The position numbers were made by a program, and so were the translations under genes. The notes beneath the pieces were generated by a model, which was not told the DNA's origin, ran no database searches, and was given only the letters and a program-made list of their open reading frames with translations. From Tuctoria greenei (Eukaryota > Streptophyta > Magnoliopsida > Poales > Poaceae), in NCBI GenBank assembly GCA_036927565.1, contig JAYESD010000010.1:36759298-36823297 (forward strand): a stretch of DNA of 64,000 bases. The letters are read 5' to 3'. Each line of letters starts with the position of its first letter. The first letter of the stretch is position 1. Of the stretch, positions 33,499-45,005 are shown in pieces.

Positions 33499-34769
33499 AT
33501 TGGTATCAGATTTCCAGGTTGCCCGTGAGGTATCTTTGTTTTCCTTCCATTAGATCAATTTTGTTTCGTACCTAGAGTCCACAGAAAAGCCACAAAAAAA
33601 TTAGATAGTTTTTACCGCTTCCCAGACTATAGTGCCTGCAGTTTTGTTTTTCAGTTTGCATTGTTGAGTTTGAATTCGTGTGGTCGAGTCTTGTTGCTAG
33701 TTTAGCTTTGTGTTTTGGTTCCTAGTTATCGTGTTTCGTCCTTATTTTCTTGCTGTTCGACACCTATTCCACAATCCCTAAATAACAAACCGATCCACCA
33801 CGTTCATCGGTTTGCCCTAGCTAGCCGCCTTGCGTGAACTCCTGCATCGCCAGCCCTAGATTAGGTGACAAACCTTTGTGCCACTCATCCTTCAATCATC
33901 ACACACCACCTCATTAGTTGCTGTGCAAATTCCCGATCGTTTTCATATCCGATTGCGAGTTTTATTCTCAAACCGAGTTGTAATCAACATCCAAAAAAAC
34001 GTAACTCAGACAACCTACCTTAAAACGGCCATAACTTTCGCATACGAACTCGAAATCGGGCGATTTTTTTTCAAATTCATCTACGCGAAATTTCGCATCC
34101 GATTTTCAGCCGCGTAGCCGCGTTCAGCGAAATTAGATTGCCCAAATTCCCCTCGGAAGACAGGCTATCCAGCCTCCGAAGTTTTAGCACGAATTTTAAA
34201 GAATCTTCTTGATTTTCTATAGGCCGCATATTACATCCAATTGAGCTGAAAATTTGTGTACTTCCTATATTTGTGCTCATGAGTAAAGAAAAAATATCAA
34301 AACAATATTAAAAAAGGAAAAAAATAGTGAAGAGCACGCATATTAAAGCAATTGGCCTATACCACTTGGTGCTGTTTTCTTGGTTATATCATTCTGTCTT
34401 TCTTTTGCCTTGATACTTCCTTGTGTTGTGCTAGGCTCTAGGGCACTCGGTTGACCAGCAACAGTTTCCTACATTGAATACTTATTCAACTTTGTTTAGC
34501 TGTTAACGATTTTCTGCTTATTAGCCACCATATTGTGCCATCCAAGCTCCACCTTTTTCTTGAGCATAACAGGTACCTTTGCAATCACCCCACGCTTCAT
34601 TGGTTCATCTCACCGTCCACACCACCTGTTGTGTCGGTAAGAACACTTGTAAGAGCGTGGTAAGACGCTTGAGCGAGAGAGAATGTTTTCTTCCACCTTC
34701 CACATTGTCACTGTAGTTGATAGGGATAACATATTTTTTTTGTTGTCTTTTATTTCCTACTAACTAACA

Positions 34770-37700
34770 ATGGTAGGAGAAGACAATAATGATGAATGTG
34801 TTCAACATGCTGAGTTACGTGATATGATGAAGACCATGACGGATATGTTCGCCAAATACAACGCAGCAACGGAGGAGTCATTGGCGAACTTGACACGCCA
34901 ACTGGATGACCTTGCTCTTCGGATGAATATTTTTAAGGCTCGGTTGCCTCTCGCTGGAAGACAAGAAGACAATGCTTATGATGAACTGGAAGATCACAAT
35001 AATCAGCTAAGACTACCACTTTATCGTAGAGGTATGGGAGGTAATAATCATAACAATTATAATTGCCCTCCTGATGATCCTTTTGCTAAAGTGAAATTTA
35101 CTATACCCTCTTTTTCTGGTGCTTATGATGCTGAGGCTTATCTTGATTGGGAGATGACAGTAGAGCAAAAATTTAATTCCCATCTTGTTCCTGAACAACA
35201 TAGAGTTCGTCAAGCCACTAGTGAGTTTAAGGACTTTGCTATCATATAGTGGAATGAACTTGTTAAAACTAGAACTGACCCTCCAACATGGGATAGATTA
35301 AAGGAAGCTATGCGCGTTCGATTTGTTCCTCCATCTTTTCAACGGGACCTTCGCAAAAAATTGCAGCGTTTAGACCAAGGTAACATGTCAGTAGAGGAGT
35401 ATTATCAAGAGTTACAAAAAGGTATGCTGCGTTGTGGGGTAGTAGAGGATATGGATGATAAAATAGCTCGTTTTTATAGGGAGTTGAGGCATGAAATTCA
35501 GGACATTGTTGATTACAAGGAATATGATATTGTTAACAGATTGTTTCAGCTTGCTATGTTGGCAGAAAAAGAATTGCAGGATCGACAACAACAGCAACAT
35601 CGCACAAGGAGCAACTTCACGCCGCGTGCAGCGACTACACCATCCAAAACAGCACCATCTTTGACCCCCCGTGCAGCGACTACACCACCCAATGGCGGCC
35701 AACGAACTATACCTACTGCTCCACCTTCTCGCGTGCCGGGAGGCAGCAAGGCGACATCATTCAAGCCTTCTTCGTCCACTCCTTCTATGGGTCGTACTTC
35801 CGACATCAAGTGTCACCGCTGCCAGGGACTTGGTCATATGATGAGAGATTGCCCGAGCAAACGAGCATACATAGCACGCGACGATGGCGGGTATGATAGT
35901 ACTTCGGATGTTGAAGATGAATATTCTCTTGCTACTGACTTTACATCCAAATGACGAACACACCGAAGAAGAGGTACTTGGTACAGCAGCGACGGAGAAC
36001 TATAGGAGCATCATTGTGCAGCGTGCCTTGATCTCCAAAGTGGAGACCGACGACAAGCTACAACGACACAACCTCTTCCACATGTTTCTCGTCGTCAAGG
36101 ACTGTCGTGTACACACTATAATTGATGGAGGTAGCTGCAATAACTTGGTGAACACGGACGTCGTCAAGAAACTCGGTTTGACAACAAGAGCACACCCTCA
36201 TCCGTGCCACATTCAATGGTTCAACAACAGTGGTAAGGTTCGGGTAACACAAACAGCGAGAATACATTTTTCAATTGGTTCATACCATGATTTTGCTGAT
36301 TTTGATGTTGTTCCTATGGATGCTTGTTCTCTTTTATTGGGTCGTCCTTGGGAATTTGATACAGATGCTATTCATCATGGTAGAACCAATAAATATACTC
36401 TCATGCATAAGGGAAAGAAAATCACTTTGCTCCCCATGACTCCTGCTGAAATTGTGCATTTTGAGAAGAGTAAAATTCGTGATGGCAAAGCAACAAAATT
36501 AGAATCTGAAAAACAGCAAGTTATTAAGTTAAAATCACCATCGTTGCTCGCAACTAAATCTGAACTTGCTGATTTATTCGATGCTAAGGGGATGTGCTAT
36601 GCTTTAGTTTGCAACGAAGCCATGTTTTCACTTCATGAATTGTCTATTGCATTGCCCCCTGCCGTTGCTAACCTTTTGCAGGAGTTTGATGATGTGTTTC
36701 CCTTCGAGATACCCCCTGGTTTACCACCGATGAGAGGTATTGAACACAAGATCGATTTGATTCCAGGAGCAAGTTTGCCAAATCGTGCAGCATACAGGGC
36801 GAATCCACAAGAAACTAAGGAAATTCAGCGACAAGTCCAAGATCTTTTGGACCGCGGGTACATTCGTGAAAGCCTTAGCCCTTGCTCTTTTCCTGTTCTT
36901 TTGGTTCCTAAGAAAGATGGTAGTTGGCGCATGTGTGTTGATTGTCGAGCGATTAATAACATCACCATTCGATATCGTTATCCTATTCCTCGATTAGATG
37001 ACATGCTTGATGAATTGAGTGGTGCTATCATCTTCACAAAAATTGACTTGCGTAGTGGTTACCACCAAATTAGAATGGCACTAGGAGATGAATGGAAAAC
37101 TGCATTTAAAACCAAGTTTGGACTTTATGAGTGGTTAGTCATGCCTTTTGGTTTAACTAATGCACCCAGCACCTTTATGCGATTAATGAACGAGGTTTTA
37201 CGTGCTTTCATTGGACAATTTGTGGTGGTTTACTTCGATGATATCCTCATTTACAGCAAGTCATATGATGAACATCTTGATCATTTACGTGCTGTTTTTA
37301 CTGTTTTGAGAGATGCACGTTTGTTTGGTAACCTCGAAAAGTGTGTCTTTTGCACCAATCAAGTCTCGTTTCTTGGCTATGTCGTTTCCTCGCAGGGAAT
37401 TGAGATGGATGAGGCAAAAATTGAAGCAATCACCAGCTGGCCAGCCCCAACAACCATCACACAGGTTCGTAGTTTTCTTAGTCTTGCAGGTTTTTATCGG
37501 TGCTTTGTGCGGGATTTCAGCACCATTGCAGCACCTCTACATGAGCTAACGAAGAAGGGAGTTCCATTTCGATGGGGCGAACATCAGCAACAAGCTTTTG
37601 ATGCTCTCAAATCGAAGCTTACACAAGCACCATTACTACAACTTCCTGATTTTGACAAGACCTTTGAGCTAGAATGCGATGCAAGCGGCATTGGTATTGG

Positions 37701-39597
37701 AGACGTTCTCATACAAGGAGGTAAACCCGTTGCTTTCTTTAGTGAAAAACTTCATGGTCCTTCTCTGAATTATTCCACTTATGATAAGGAATTGTATGTC
37801 TTAGTACGTGTATTACAAACTTGGCAACATTATCTTTGGTCTAAGGAGTTTGTCATACATTTCGATCATGAATCATTGAAGTATCTTAAGTGTCAAACCA
37901 ATCTGAATAAACGACATGCTAAATGGATTGAGTTCATAGAATCGTTTACATACATCATTAAGCATAAGAAAGGGAAGGAAATATCATTGCCGATGCATTA
38001 TCTAGGCGTTATACCATGCTGTCCCAACTTGATCATAAAATCTTTGGTTTGGAAACAATTAAAGCATTATATCCTACTGATTTGGACTTCAAAGATGCTT
38101 TTGAAATTGTATAGAAGGAAGAACATGGAATAAATATGTGCTGCGAGAGGGTCTCCTCTATCGTGCTAACAAGCTATGCATTGCAGCTAGCTCCGTTCGT
38201 CTATTGCTTTTGCAGGAAGCACATGGAGGAGGTTTGATGGGATATTTTGGAGTGAAGAAAACTGAAGACGTGCTGTCCACACACTTCTTTTGGCCAAAGA
38301 TGAGGCGTGATGTCGAGCGCTACGTGTCACGATGCACTACTTGCAACAAAGCTAAGTCTCGCCTTAACCCACATGGTCTTTATATGCCTCTTCCTGTTCC
38401 TAGTGTACCTTGGGAGGATATTTCTATGGACTTTGTTTTGGGATTGCCTAGGACTAAGAGGGGGAGGGATAGTATTTTTGTAGTTGTTGATCGTTTTTCC
38501 AAAATGGCACACTTTATACCTTGTCATAAGAATGATAATGCCTCACACATTGCTGATTTATTTATGACGGAAATTGTTCGTTTACATGGTGTGCCAAATA
38601 CCATTGTTTCTGATCGTGATGCAAAATTTTTAAGTCATTTTGGAGAACTTTGTGATATAAATTGGGAACCAAGTTGCTGTTTTCAACTACATGTCACCCA
38701 CAAATGGATGGACAGACCGAGGTAGTTAATCGTACTTTATCCACTATGTTGCGGGCTGTCTTGAAAACAAATTTGAAGTTGTGGGAGGAGTGTTTACCAC
38801 ATATAGAATTTGCTTACAACAGATCCGTTCACTCCACGACAAAGGTAAGTCCATTCCAGGTAGTGTATGGTTTCAATCCCCGTGCTCCTATTGATTTACT
38901 ACCTTTGCCTCCTTCTGAAACTATAAATTTGGATGCTACACAATGATCTGAATTCATTCTTAAGATGCATGAAACTACAAAGAAAAATATTGAAATGATG
39001 AATGAGAAGTATAGGATTGCAGGTAGTAAAGGTAGAAAAGAAGTAAAACTTGAACCGGGTGATTTGGTGTGGTTACATTTGAGAAAAGAGCGATTTCCCG
39101 ACTTGAGAAAATCTAAACTTATGCCAAGAGCTGCTGGTCCTTTTAAGATCGTTGAAAAGATTAATGATAATGCATATAAGCTTGAATTGCCTCCTGATTT
39201 TGGGGTTAGTCCTACATTTAACATTTCAGATTTGCGACCGTACTTGGGAGAAGAAGATGAACATGAGTCGAGGACGACTCCAATTAAAGAGGGGGAGGAT
39301 GATGAGGACATCACAACAGCAGAGATGCACATTGAACTGCAAGGACCAATCACAAGAGCACGAGCACGGTTATTAAATCAGCAGCTGAATTCGTTTCTAA
39401 CTTCTTTTGCATGTGAGTTTGATAATAGATTGGTATGTGATGATTTAATTGTTATTAGGAATAATAGAGAAGATCAACAAGTGAAGGAAGGAGGCCTTGG
39501 GAGCATGGAGAACCAGCTGGGACGTCCACAAGTTGATGGAAACAGTTTACAACTCATACTCGAGTTCAACTTGGAGTCTAGGAGCAGTCCACCTTAG
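34770..39597 (+). pseudogene. CRM-O gag-pol, broken
   Basis: Colinear with the CRM-Y polyprotein. Gag starts at 34770 (MVGEDNN). Damage seen: W to stop at 35248-35250; loss of frame after the zinc knuckle near 35945; a shift near 37978, before the ADALS block after RNase H; a stop near 38113; loss of frame near 38645 in the integrase core; and a CGA-to-TGA stop at 38945-38947. The RT YFDDILIY (about 37230) is intact. Several stops are C-to-T or G-to-A changes, as expected from methylated-cytosine deamination. CRM-O keeps seven gag residues (MMKTMTD) absent from CRM-Y. Confidence 0.88.
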
Positions 39598-40164
39598 AAC
39601 AGACGCCTAGGAGGCATACGTACTCCGTTTTCGACGTTCTACATATGCACGGAAAGAGGAGAAGACAAACTTTTCAATGGTTCTGGTCCCAACTCAAAAT
39701 TCCTCCGGAGTCATTGGGAATCGTGGAAACAATTCGAGTCCAGATTTCTGTCCGGTGCTGCGCCACCGAATCGGGCCTTTGGGCCTTGTATCCCGTAAGA
39801 GTCCATTAGGGACGCGTATAATCGTGTTTTGGTCGAACCCTAGCCTTTAAATACTGCAGCCGCCGGACATATTCGGTGGGTTTTGCTTAGATCAATAATA
39901 TCGCCGTTCTACGGTTTGTGAGGCCCCAACTTCGCGATTTCCTGATCATGTCTTCGGCGTTCTGGCTCGTGTTCTCGGTTGCACTAGCAGGGATTAGCCT
40001 TCTTGGCGAGGTCAAGCGTGTGCAGAATGGTTGATAACAAACGGAGCCGTGGTGTAGTGATTGCAGGGATACTCGAACCGCTCGAGTGCCGTGGATCATC
40101 AACGTCGAGTTCTCCATCCCAATCGACATACCTTTTGGAAGATCGAGCCTAAACCTACTCATCA
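39300..40164 (+). repeat. CRM-O 3' LTR
   Basis: 865 bases. The TATA-like site here reads CTTTAAATAC (near 39843-39852) instead of CTATAAATAC, and many further differences separate it from 32634-33498. Confidence 0.88.
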
Positions 40165-41181
40165 GGTAGGACTTAGTCCTCTATCGAGGGATTGCGCGCA
40201 TGAGAGTTGAGAGATTGTAGTTTTTACATAGTTCGGGCCGCAAGAGCGTAATACCCTACTCCACGTTGAGGTTGTATTGCTGGTGAGTGTGTACGTGTGA
40301 ATGTGTAGATTGAGAATCATTTTTAATGGTGGCGGTCTGGTCCTTTTATAGACAAGGCCAAACGCCTAACAAGTAGGGTCTGAGGCCCAACAGGTGGTCC
40401 CGGGGGGCGATCTGATCCTAAAGATCTAAGGCTTCTCGCATAAGCCTCCTCCGGCCGTAGCTTGAAGACTCGCCATCTTGCCGCCTCAGTTGTCAATGGC
40501 CCACGCGTTGTGATTGATGATGGCAAGGAATGTCTCATCAAAATATCCCTGTCGCCGTAAGCTACCCACTTGGCAGAGTGGGGTAGGCCTACGACGTCTT
40601 CACTGCGATGCAATTAGGGGCAACGGTACCTGACAGTAGGTGTGCGCCGTGTAGTGCACCTGGGGAAGACGCGAGTCTTCAATGCTTGATTTAGACAAGG
40701 CACACTGTCCTCTTAACTCCCGCAACCCACCATCCGGGGCAAGTTGCAGGGTCGTGGCATCGAGAGCTAGCCTTTGCGGGGGAGGCCGGGCCTCTCGATC
40801 CACAAATGATGCATAGCCCCGGAGCCCGTTCCTGAGTAGAGCGGGGGATCCAGGGCCGCGAGACACGTGGTAGATCCGGAGCCCACCCCTACGGGAGGTG
40901 GTCTGTCTGGTGCCTCGAACCACGTGGTAGCATCGGAGCCCTCTCCCATGGAGGAGCGGGATCCTGCTCTGGTGGACACGTGGCCGCTTGGGAGCTCATC
41001 TCGAAGGGGGTGCTAGACTCTCCCTTGGGGTCCATGTGGATATTCCGGACCCCGTAACTGAAGTAGAGGGTTTCAGGCCTTCTGGACACGTGGCACCTCG
41101 GACCTTGCCTTGGCAGGAAGGCAGAGCTCCTAGGCGGCTTTAGCTTGTGCACGAGGGTACTCGATATGCCGGGTACCAACA

Positions 41182-41433
41182 CAGACTAATCTATCTACGG
41201 TTCCAAGTATTCCTCAGTTGGATCTCAAAGAGGTAGTCCCTTTCAAAATTGTGGATCAACGATTGGCTAAGAAAGGCAATTCAGCAGTGACACAAGTACT
41301 TGTGCAATGGTCCGGCTTGCCTGAGGCATCCTGCACCTGGGAAGATTACACGGTGCTCAAACATCGTTATCCAATAGTAGCAGCTTGGGGACAAGCTGCG
41401 TCTTACGCGGGGGCAGTATCACGCCACCACTGA
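41182..41433 (+). pseudogene. CHR pol C-terminus with chromodomain
   Basis: An 83-codon open tail starting at the RET-1 insertion. It reads as the end of a chromovirus integrase: PQLDLKEV, FKIVDQRL, then the chromodomain-like VLVQWSGLPEASCTWEDY and AAWGQA. Such a module can bind modified histone tails and guide integration. Everything N-terminal is beyond RET-1 and out of the window. No stop occurs before the natural end at 41431-41433. The lineage within the chromoviruses is not resolved. Confidence 0.75.
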
Positions 41434-42108
41434 AGCAGCATGTGGACTTGTCGGAAGATAGTGGCGCGCATGAGTTGATGAATTCAAATCAAATGACGGA
41501 TGAGTTGGACGGCCCAGCTGCGGAGGAAGCCCAGCCCGCGGTGCGGTGTTCATGAGTATAAATTGTGGCAGGCTGGCGAGTGGCCCCGGTATGTAACTGA
41601 ATTCAGTTGGCACCTGCCACCCGTCTCTCTCCCTCCTTCTCTCTCTCCTCTTCAGGCCCCCTTTGGCACAGCTCCACAAAGCTGATTCTCTGGATTCACT
41701 CCTGATTCTCTAGTGAAGTGATTCTGTGCCTGAAAATGATTCTCTAAGATTTTCTAGAATAAACTCTTAAAATCAGGACAGAGAATCACTTCACAGAATA
41801 AGGAGAAGCTACTTTTTTGAGCTTCCAGCCCCTTAGTTCATTTCAGAGAATCACTTCACAGAATCAGCCGAGAATCACTTCTTCTGAAAAATAGTGTTTG
41901 GCACAGCTTCTCTGGTTCTGCCTGAGAATCAGCTTCGTGAAGCTCTGCCAAAGGGGGCCTCAGTTCTTTCTCAATTCCCCATTCCTCTACCTCTGTATCG
42001 GAGATTGATTCCATTTTGGAGAGAAATCGAGGAGAGAGTGATCAGGTCGCCTACATCTGTGTGTGTGCGCAATCTCTTGAGATCTCTCGATATTGCGAGG
42101 GTGTGACA
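41434..42108 (+). repeat. CHR 3' LTR (boundaries approximate)
   Basis: A sequence after the pol stop with LTR character. A TG start is possible at 41432 or 41451; a plausible end is GTGTGACA at 42108. A CT-rich leader lies around 41620-41655. It is interrupted by a MITE. There is no second copy in the window to fix the ends, so this is inferred from position. Confidence 0.45.
41655..41959 (+). mobile_element. MITE, PIF/Harbinger (Tourist)-like
   Basis: 305 bases with perfect 14-base terminal inverted repeats GGCCCCCTTTGGCA / TGCCAAAGGGGGCC, further imperfect pairing inside (GCTTC/GAAGC, repeated GATTCTCTG/CAGAATCA words), and a 3-base target duplication TCA at 41652-41654 and 41960-41962. 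No coding capacity. A 3-base duplication and a GGCC start fit the Harbinger group; another superfamily is possible. Confidence 0.8.
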
Positions 42109-42833
42109 CAATGCTTGATAGTATCCGATCTCTGATGGACTCGAGGGATGCTGTTGGCCCATGGCATCACAATGCCTTGTCGTGCCACTTCAACCTGGCA
42201 TAGTGTTGGAGAAGGTGATGTCAATGAGGTCGAGAGTCGGACTCAAGTTTTCTTGGTTGGTTGCAGTGGAATTGGTAGTCGCGATCCCGATAAGGTTGTT
42301 GAAGCTCTACCGTGGTCGGCTTCCGTGCGTGATGTGACATTGCCAGCGATGGGGCGGGGCACGACGCAGGACAACGACCATAAGCAAGGGTGAGGTGGGG
42401 TTTACTTGATGAACTAAGCAAGTGTTGCATTTCAAGGATGACTTGCTAAGTACGTTTGATCAAATCTAGATAGCCTATTCTGTCCCGTGGCAGTTTGTAG
42501 AAGCATTCGATACAGCTACGAGTCACTTGTCTTTTGACCCCGATCGCAAGATCAGTTGAGCCGCCAGACAATCACAGCCAGCAGCGTTCCATCCACGTCG
42601 CCTTTCTGCGTCACAGCGTCATCAAGGATCACCCGGTCGTTTTCTAACTTCCGTGTCCAACCGTCTGATTAACCTTGGATCTGGATGACCGTGCGTGGCG
42701 TGGCGTGGCCTTGCTTTGGCCTGCCCATCGTCCTCCGGATAGCGAAAAGTCAATAGCGAAAGCCAACGGCTCCTCCCCTCTTCTCCGCTGTCCTACCCGG
42801 AGCGCGCGCGCCGCCGCCGGGGAAAACGCGTAC
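42109..42833 (+). promoter_or_regulatory. Upstream region of the THIM gene
   Basis: The region between the CHR LTR and the ATG. The part from about 42540 is GC-richer and probably holds the promoter and 5' UTR; I see no clear TATA box. Bases 42109-42480 show no recognisable feature. The frame is open upstream of the chosen ATG to 42675, so a longer N-terminus is formally possible. Confidence 0.35.
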
Positions 42834-43280
42834 ATGGACACCGCCGCCGCGGAGGACCGGAACCCGTCGTGGTGGGGCCGCCGCGCGTGGTCCCTTCTCT
42901 ACGCCGTCCGCGCGCGGGCGCCGCTGGTGCAGTGCATAACCAACCTCGTTTCCATGGACATCGCTGCCAACACCCTGCTCGCCGCGGGCGCCTCCCCGGC
43001 CATGGTCCACTCCCTCCGCGAGGTGCCCGACTTCACCCCGCGCTGCGACGCCGTTTACGTCAACGTCGGCACGCTCTCCGAGGACTGGCTCCCCTCCATG
43101 CGCGCCGCAGCCTCTGCCGGCCGCCCGTGGGTGCTCGACCCCGTCGCCGCCGCCGCCTCCGGGTTCCGGATGGAGGCGTGCCTCTCGCTGCTCGACCTCC
43201 GCCCCGCCGTTGTCAGGGGGAACGGCTCCGAGATCCTCGCGCTCGCTGACCGGTCCGCCGCCGCCTCGTCGAACTTCAAG
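42834..43280 (+). CDS. THIM: Hydroxyethylthiazole kinase, exon 1
   Basis: 149 codons. The enzyme phosphorylates 4-methyl-5-(2-hydroxyethyl)thiazole with ATP in thiamin salvage. Family blocks in order: VQCITN, then MDIAANTLLAAGASP, NVGTLSEDW, GRPWVLDPVA and VVRGNGSEILALA, covering the N-terminal half of the ribokinase-like fold. The exon ends NFK at AAG|GTTCCT, a good GT donor, after which the frame runs only 18 more codons to a stop. The ATG at 42834 is chosen because MDTAAAEDRN leads directly into the conserved part. The glycine-rich C-terminal half with the catalytic cysteine is not in the window. Codon use is very GC-rich, as in many grass first exons. Either exon 2 lies beyond 64000 or the gene is broken. 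Confidence 0.85.
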
Positions 43281-44059
43281 GTTCCTCTACCAGTACTTTC
43301 TATAAAAAGTCTACATAACCTCTCAAATATAGTTTAGAGACTACTTAATCCTACCAAATTTTAAACCGGATATTTAACACCCTATTTTATTGAAAACCAG
43401 TTAATTTGTCCTCCTATATGGTTTTACATAGTGGTTTTGCCACATCACCTGTTGATGTGGCAGTGTCTTGCTTGTGAGAATTTTTGCTGCTGACGGCGAA
43501 GCTGTTGTCGGCATGGAACATAACATTGCTTAAACCACGGCGAGCATCGGTCCAGCCGCTGACGGCGCTGTTGCTACCGCGCTGGACCATATCATTGATT
43601 GAACCACGGTGGATAGGCTCCTGAGACATGGAGTCCACAAAATCAGGCTCCCAACAGAGCACTGAAAAACGCTCAGTTGGAGCTAGAGGCAGACATCCCT
43701 GGCACCCACGATCCACCTCCCGCTGTCCCCTTCGATCGTGGTCACGCTAGCACCCAATGAAGGGGCGTCGTCGACGCTCACGCTCACACTCACCGGTGAT
43801 GATGTCATCACGGAAGGTGGCTGCTGACATCCCAAAAGCGGTGCCACCGAGATCCGACAAGAGCTCTGTCCGAGGTGCACGCCTCTGGGAAGACTGGACC
43901 AAGACTGGACCAGACATGTTCTTGGTATTCTGATGCAACCTACTATGGGTTTCAACCAGCTGCTCGATGGCCGTTCTGAGGCTTGGATTGACCCGACGCT
44001 AGCTGAATAAAAGGCAGACAGGGGTATTTGTATCCACGCCTCCACTGAAAGGTTTCCTG
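43281..44059 (+). other. Start of THIM intron 1, unassigned sequence
   Basis: A GT donor followed by AT-rich sequence to about 43450, then GC-richer repeat-like sequence with an inverted pair CCACATCA/TGATGTGG (43440-43459). It could include the 5' end of the LINE or a decayed DNA transposon. I see no supported gene. Confidence 0.4.
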
Positions 44060-44790
44060 CTGAGACTCCCGTGAGCCCGGCTCTGCAGGCGCCACTCAGC
44101 TTATTGCTGCTTCCGGGTGTTGGACACTGCGTCTCCCACAATGTGGAACAACCTGCACCCCAATCTTGTGGATCACGGGATTTGCAACTGGTCCGTAACG
44201 AAGAAGCGCCTCAGGATGGAGAGACGACCCAGGTTGGAGACCTGGTCCCCACAGGTAATGTGGTGGCGTTAGCTACAAACCAGGCACCGGTGATGCAGTC
44301 GGCCCAACAAGAGTTGGCGAGTGAAGCAGAAAGTTCAACCCAAGCGGCCCAACTTTTAAACAACTTGTTCCCACCGCTCATTGAGCCGCTTATAAAGGAC
44401 CCACCACCATGTCGCTCCGTCGGCCAAAAGCTCGCTCTGCGTCTGCTGATCCCACTCGATCGGTGCCCGTGAAGCGGCTCAAAAGTCTGTCATACCTGTT
44501 GTGCATCATGCTACTCTTTGCCTGGTCCATGCGATGATTCTAGTTGGAGCAAATTAATCAATTGATTAGGCTGCTATGGATAAGTATGCTTCCGCATACA
44601 AGGTACCACTTCCTAAGAAGACCATTTCTACTATTCGTAAGGCAACTTTCCTAGATAACACAACTGTCCAAGAGGCATATTCTGGTCTTGCACATGATGC
44701 ACACGTGGCGGAGGCAGTGAACTGAGTACTACTCCTGTTCAGTAGTAGTTGACAATCAACTCCATGGGGACTGATCACTGTGTCCCAGTG
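44060..44790 (+). pseudogene. LINE ORF1 remnant
   Basis: Broken frames at the position of ORF1. 44410-44490 encodes a basic stretch (SLRRPKARSASADP) like the Arg/Lys/Ser-rich C-terminal part of plant L1 ORF1 proteins. 44571-44720 reads YDKYASAYKVPL and a helical tail. No intact RNA-binding domain is recognisable. Confidence 0.4.
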
Positions 44791-45005
44791 TTCTTGATGT
44801 CTTGTTGTTGGGATTGCATTATGAGTGGCTGAGTAGTTGTGGGGATTATGTCTGGTACCCGGCTCCAGAAGGATACATATCTAATGGTGTGTCCTAGATG
44901 TTGGTGCCAGTCTGGTGTGGGTGTTTTGTCTAGTTGTAGAGAGACCTTGATGATGTTTCGTCTGGTGTTGGTGTCTTTTGTTATCAGTGGATGATCGAAT
45001 TTCAG

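Larger units (their letters stand above)
32634..40164 (+). mobile_element. CRM-O: older CRM-like gypsy element
   Basis: A complete insertion in the RET-1 LTR with target duplications GGTAG at 32629-32633 and 40165-40169. LTRs 32634-33498 and 39300-40164 (865 bases each, with many differences), PBS TGGTATCAGA at 33501-33510, leader 33511-34769, broken gag-pol 34770-39597, PPT GAGGGGGAGGA (39289-39299). It is colinear with CRM-Y in the opposite orientation, so the two form large inverted repeats about 7.5 kb apart. Confidence 0.9.
30212..41181 (-). mobile_element. RET-1: Retand/Tat-like gypsy element, 5' part
   Basis: Minus strand. The 5' LTR is 32570-41181 (interrupted by CRM-O), followed by a primer-site-like TGGCACGCCAGGAAGGGG (32543-32560 on the complementary strand) and a decayed gag-protease region to 30212. 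The pol domains and 3' LTR are missing here; SIR-2 abuts at 30211, and the rest is presumably further left, beyond the window. Its right end at 41181 interrupts the CHR pol frame. Confidence 0.7.
32570..41181 (-). repeat. RET-1 5' LTR, split by CRM-O
   Basis: The LTR parts are 32570-32633 and 40170-41181, about 1076 bases, with TGTT...AACA inverted ends. It holds the TTCGGGCCGCAAGAGCGTAA block (40226-40245) also found in RET-solo1 and RET-solo2, and several ACACGTGG-like words (40860-41100). A target duplication of the whole element cannot be checked. Confidence 0.7.

Noticed and set aside
41182..42108. CHR and RET-1 as one element
   Set aside because: The chromodomain tail is plus strand with its LTR to the right, while RET-1 has a minus-strand 5' LTR ending at 41181 and a different gag family.
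42750..43279. Overlapping ORFs antisense or frame-shifted to THIM exon 1
   Set aside because: Shadows of a very GC-rich exon; only the 42834 frame has family motifs.
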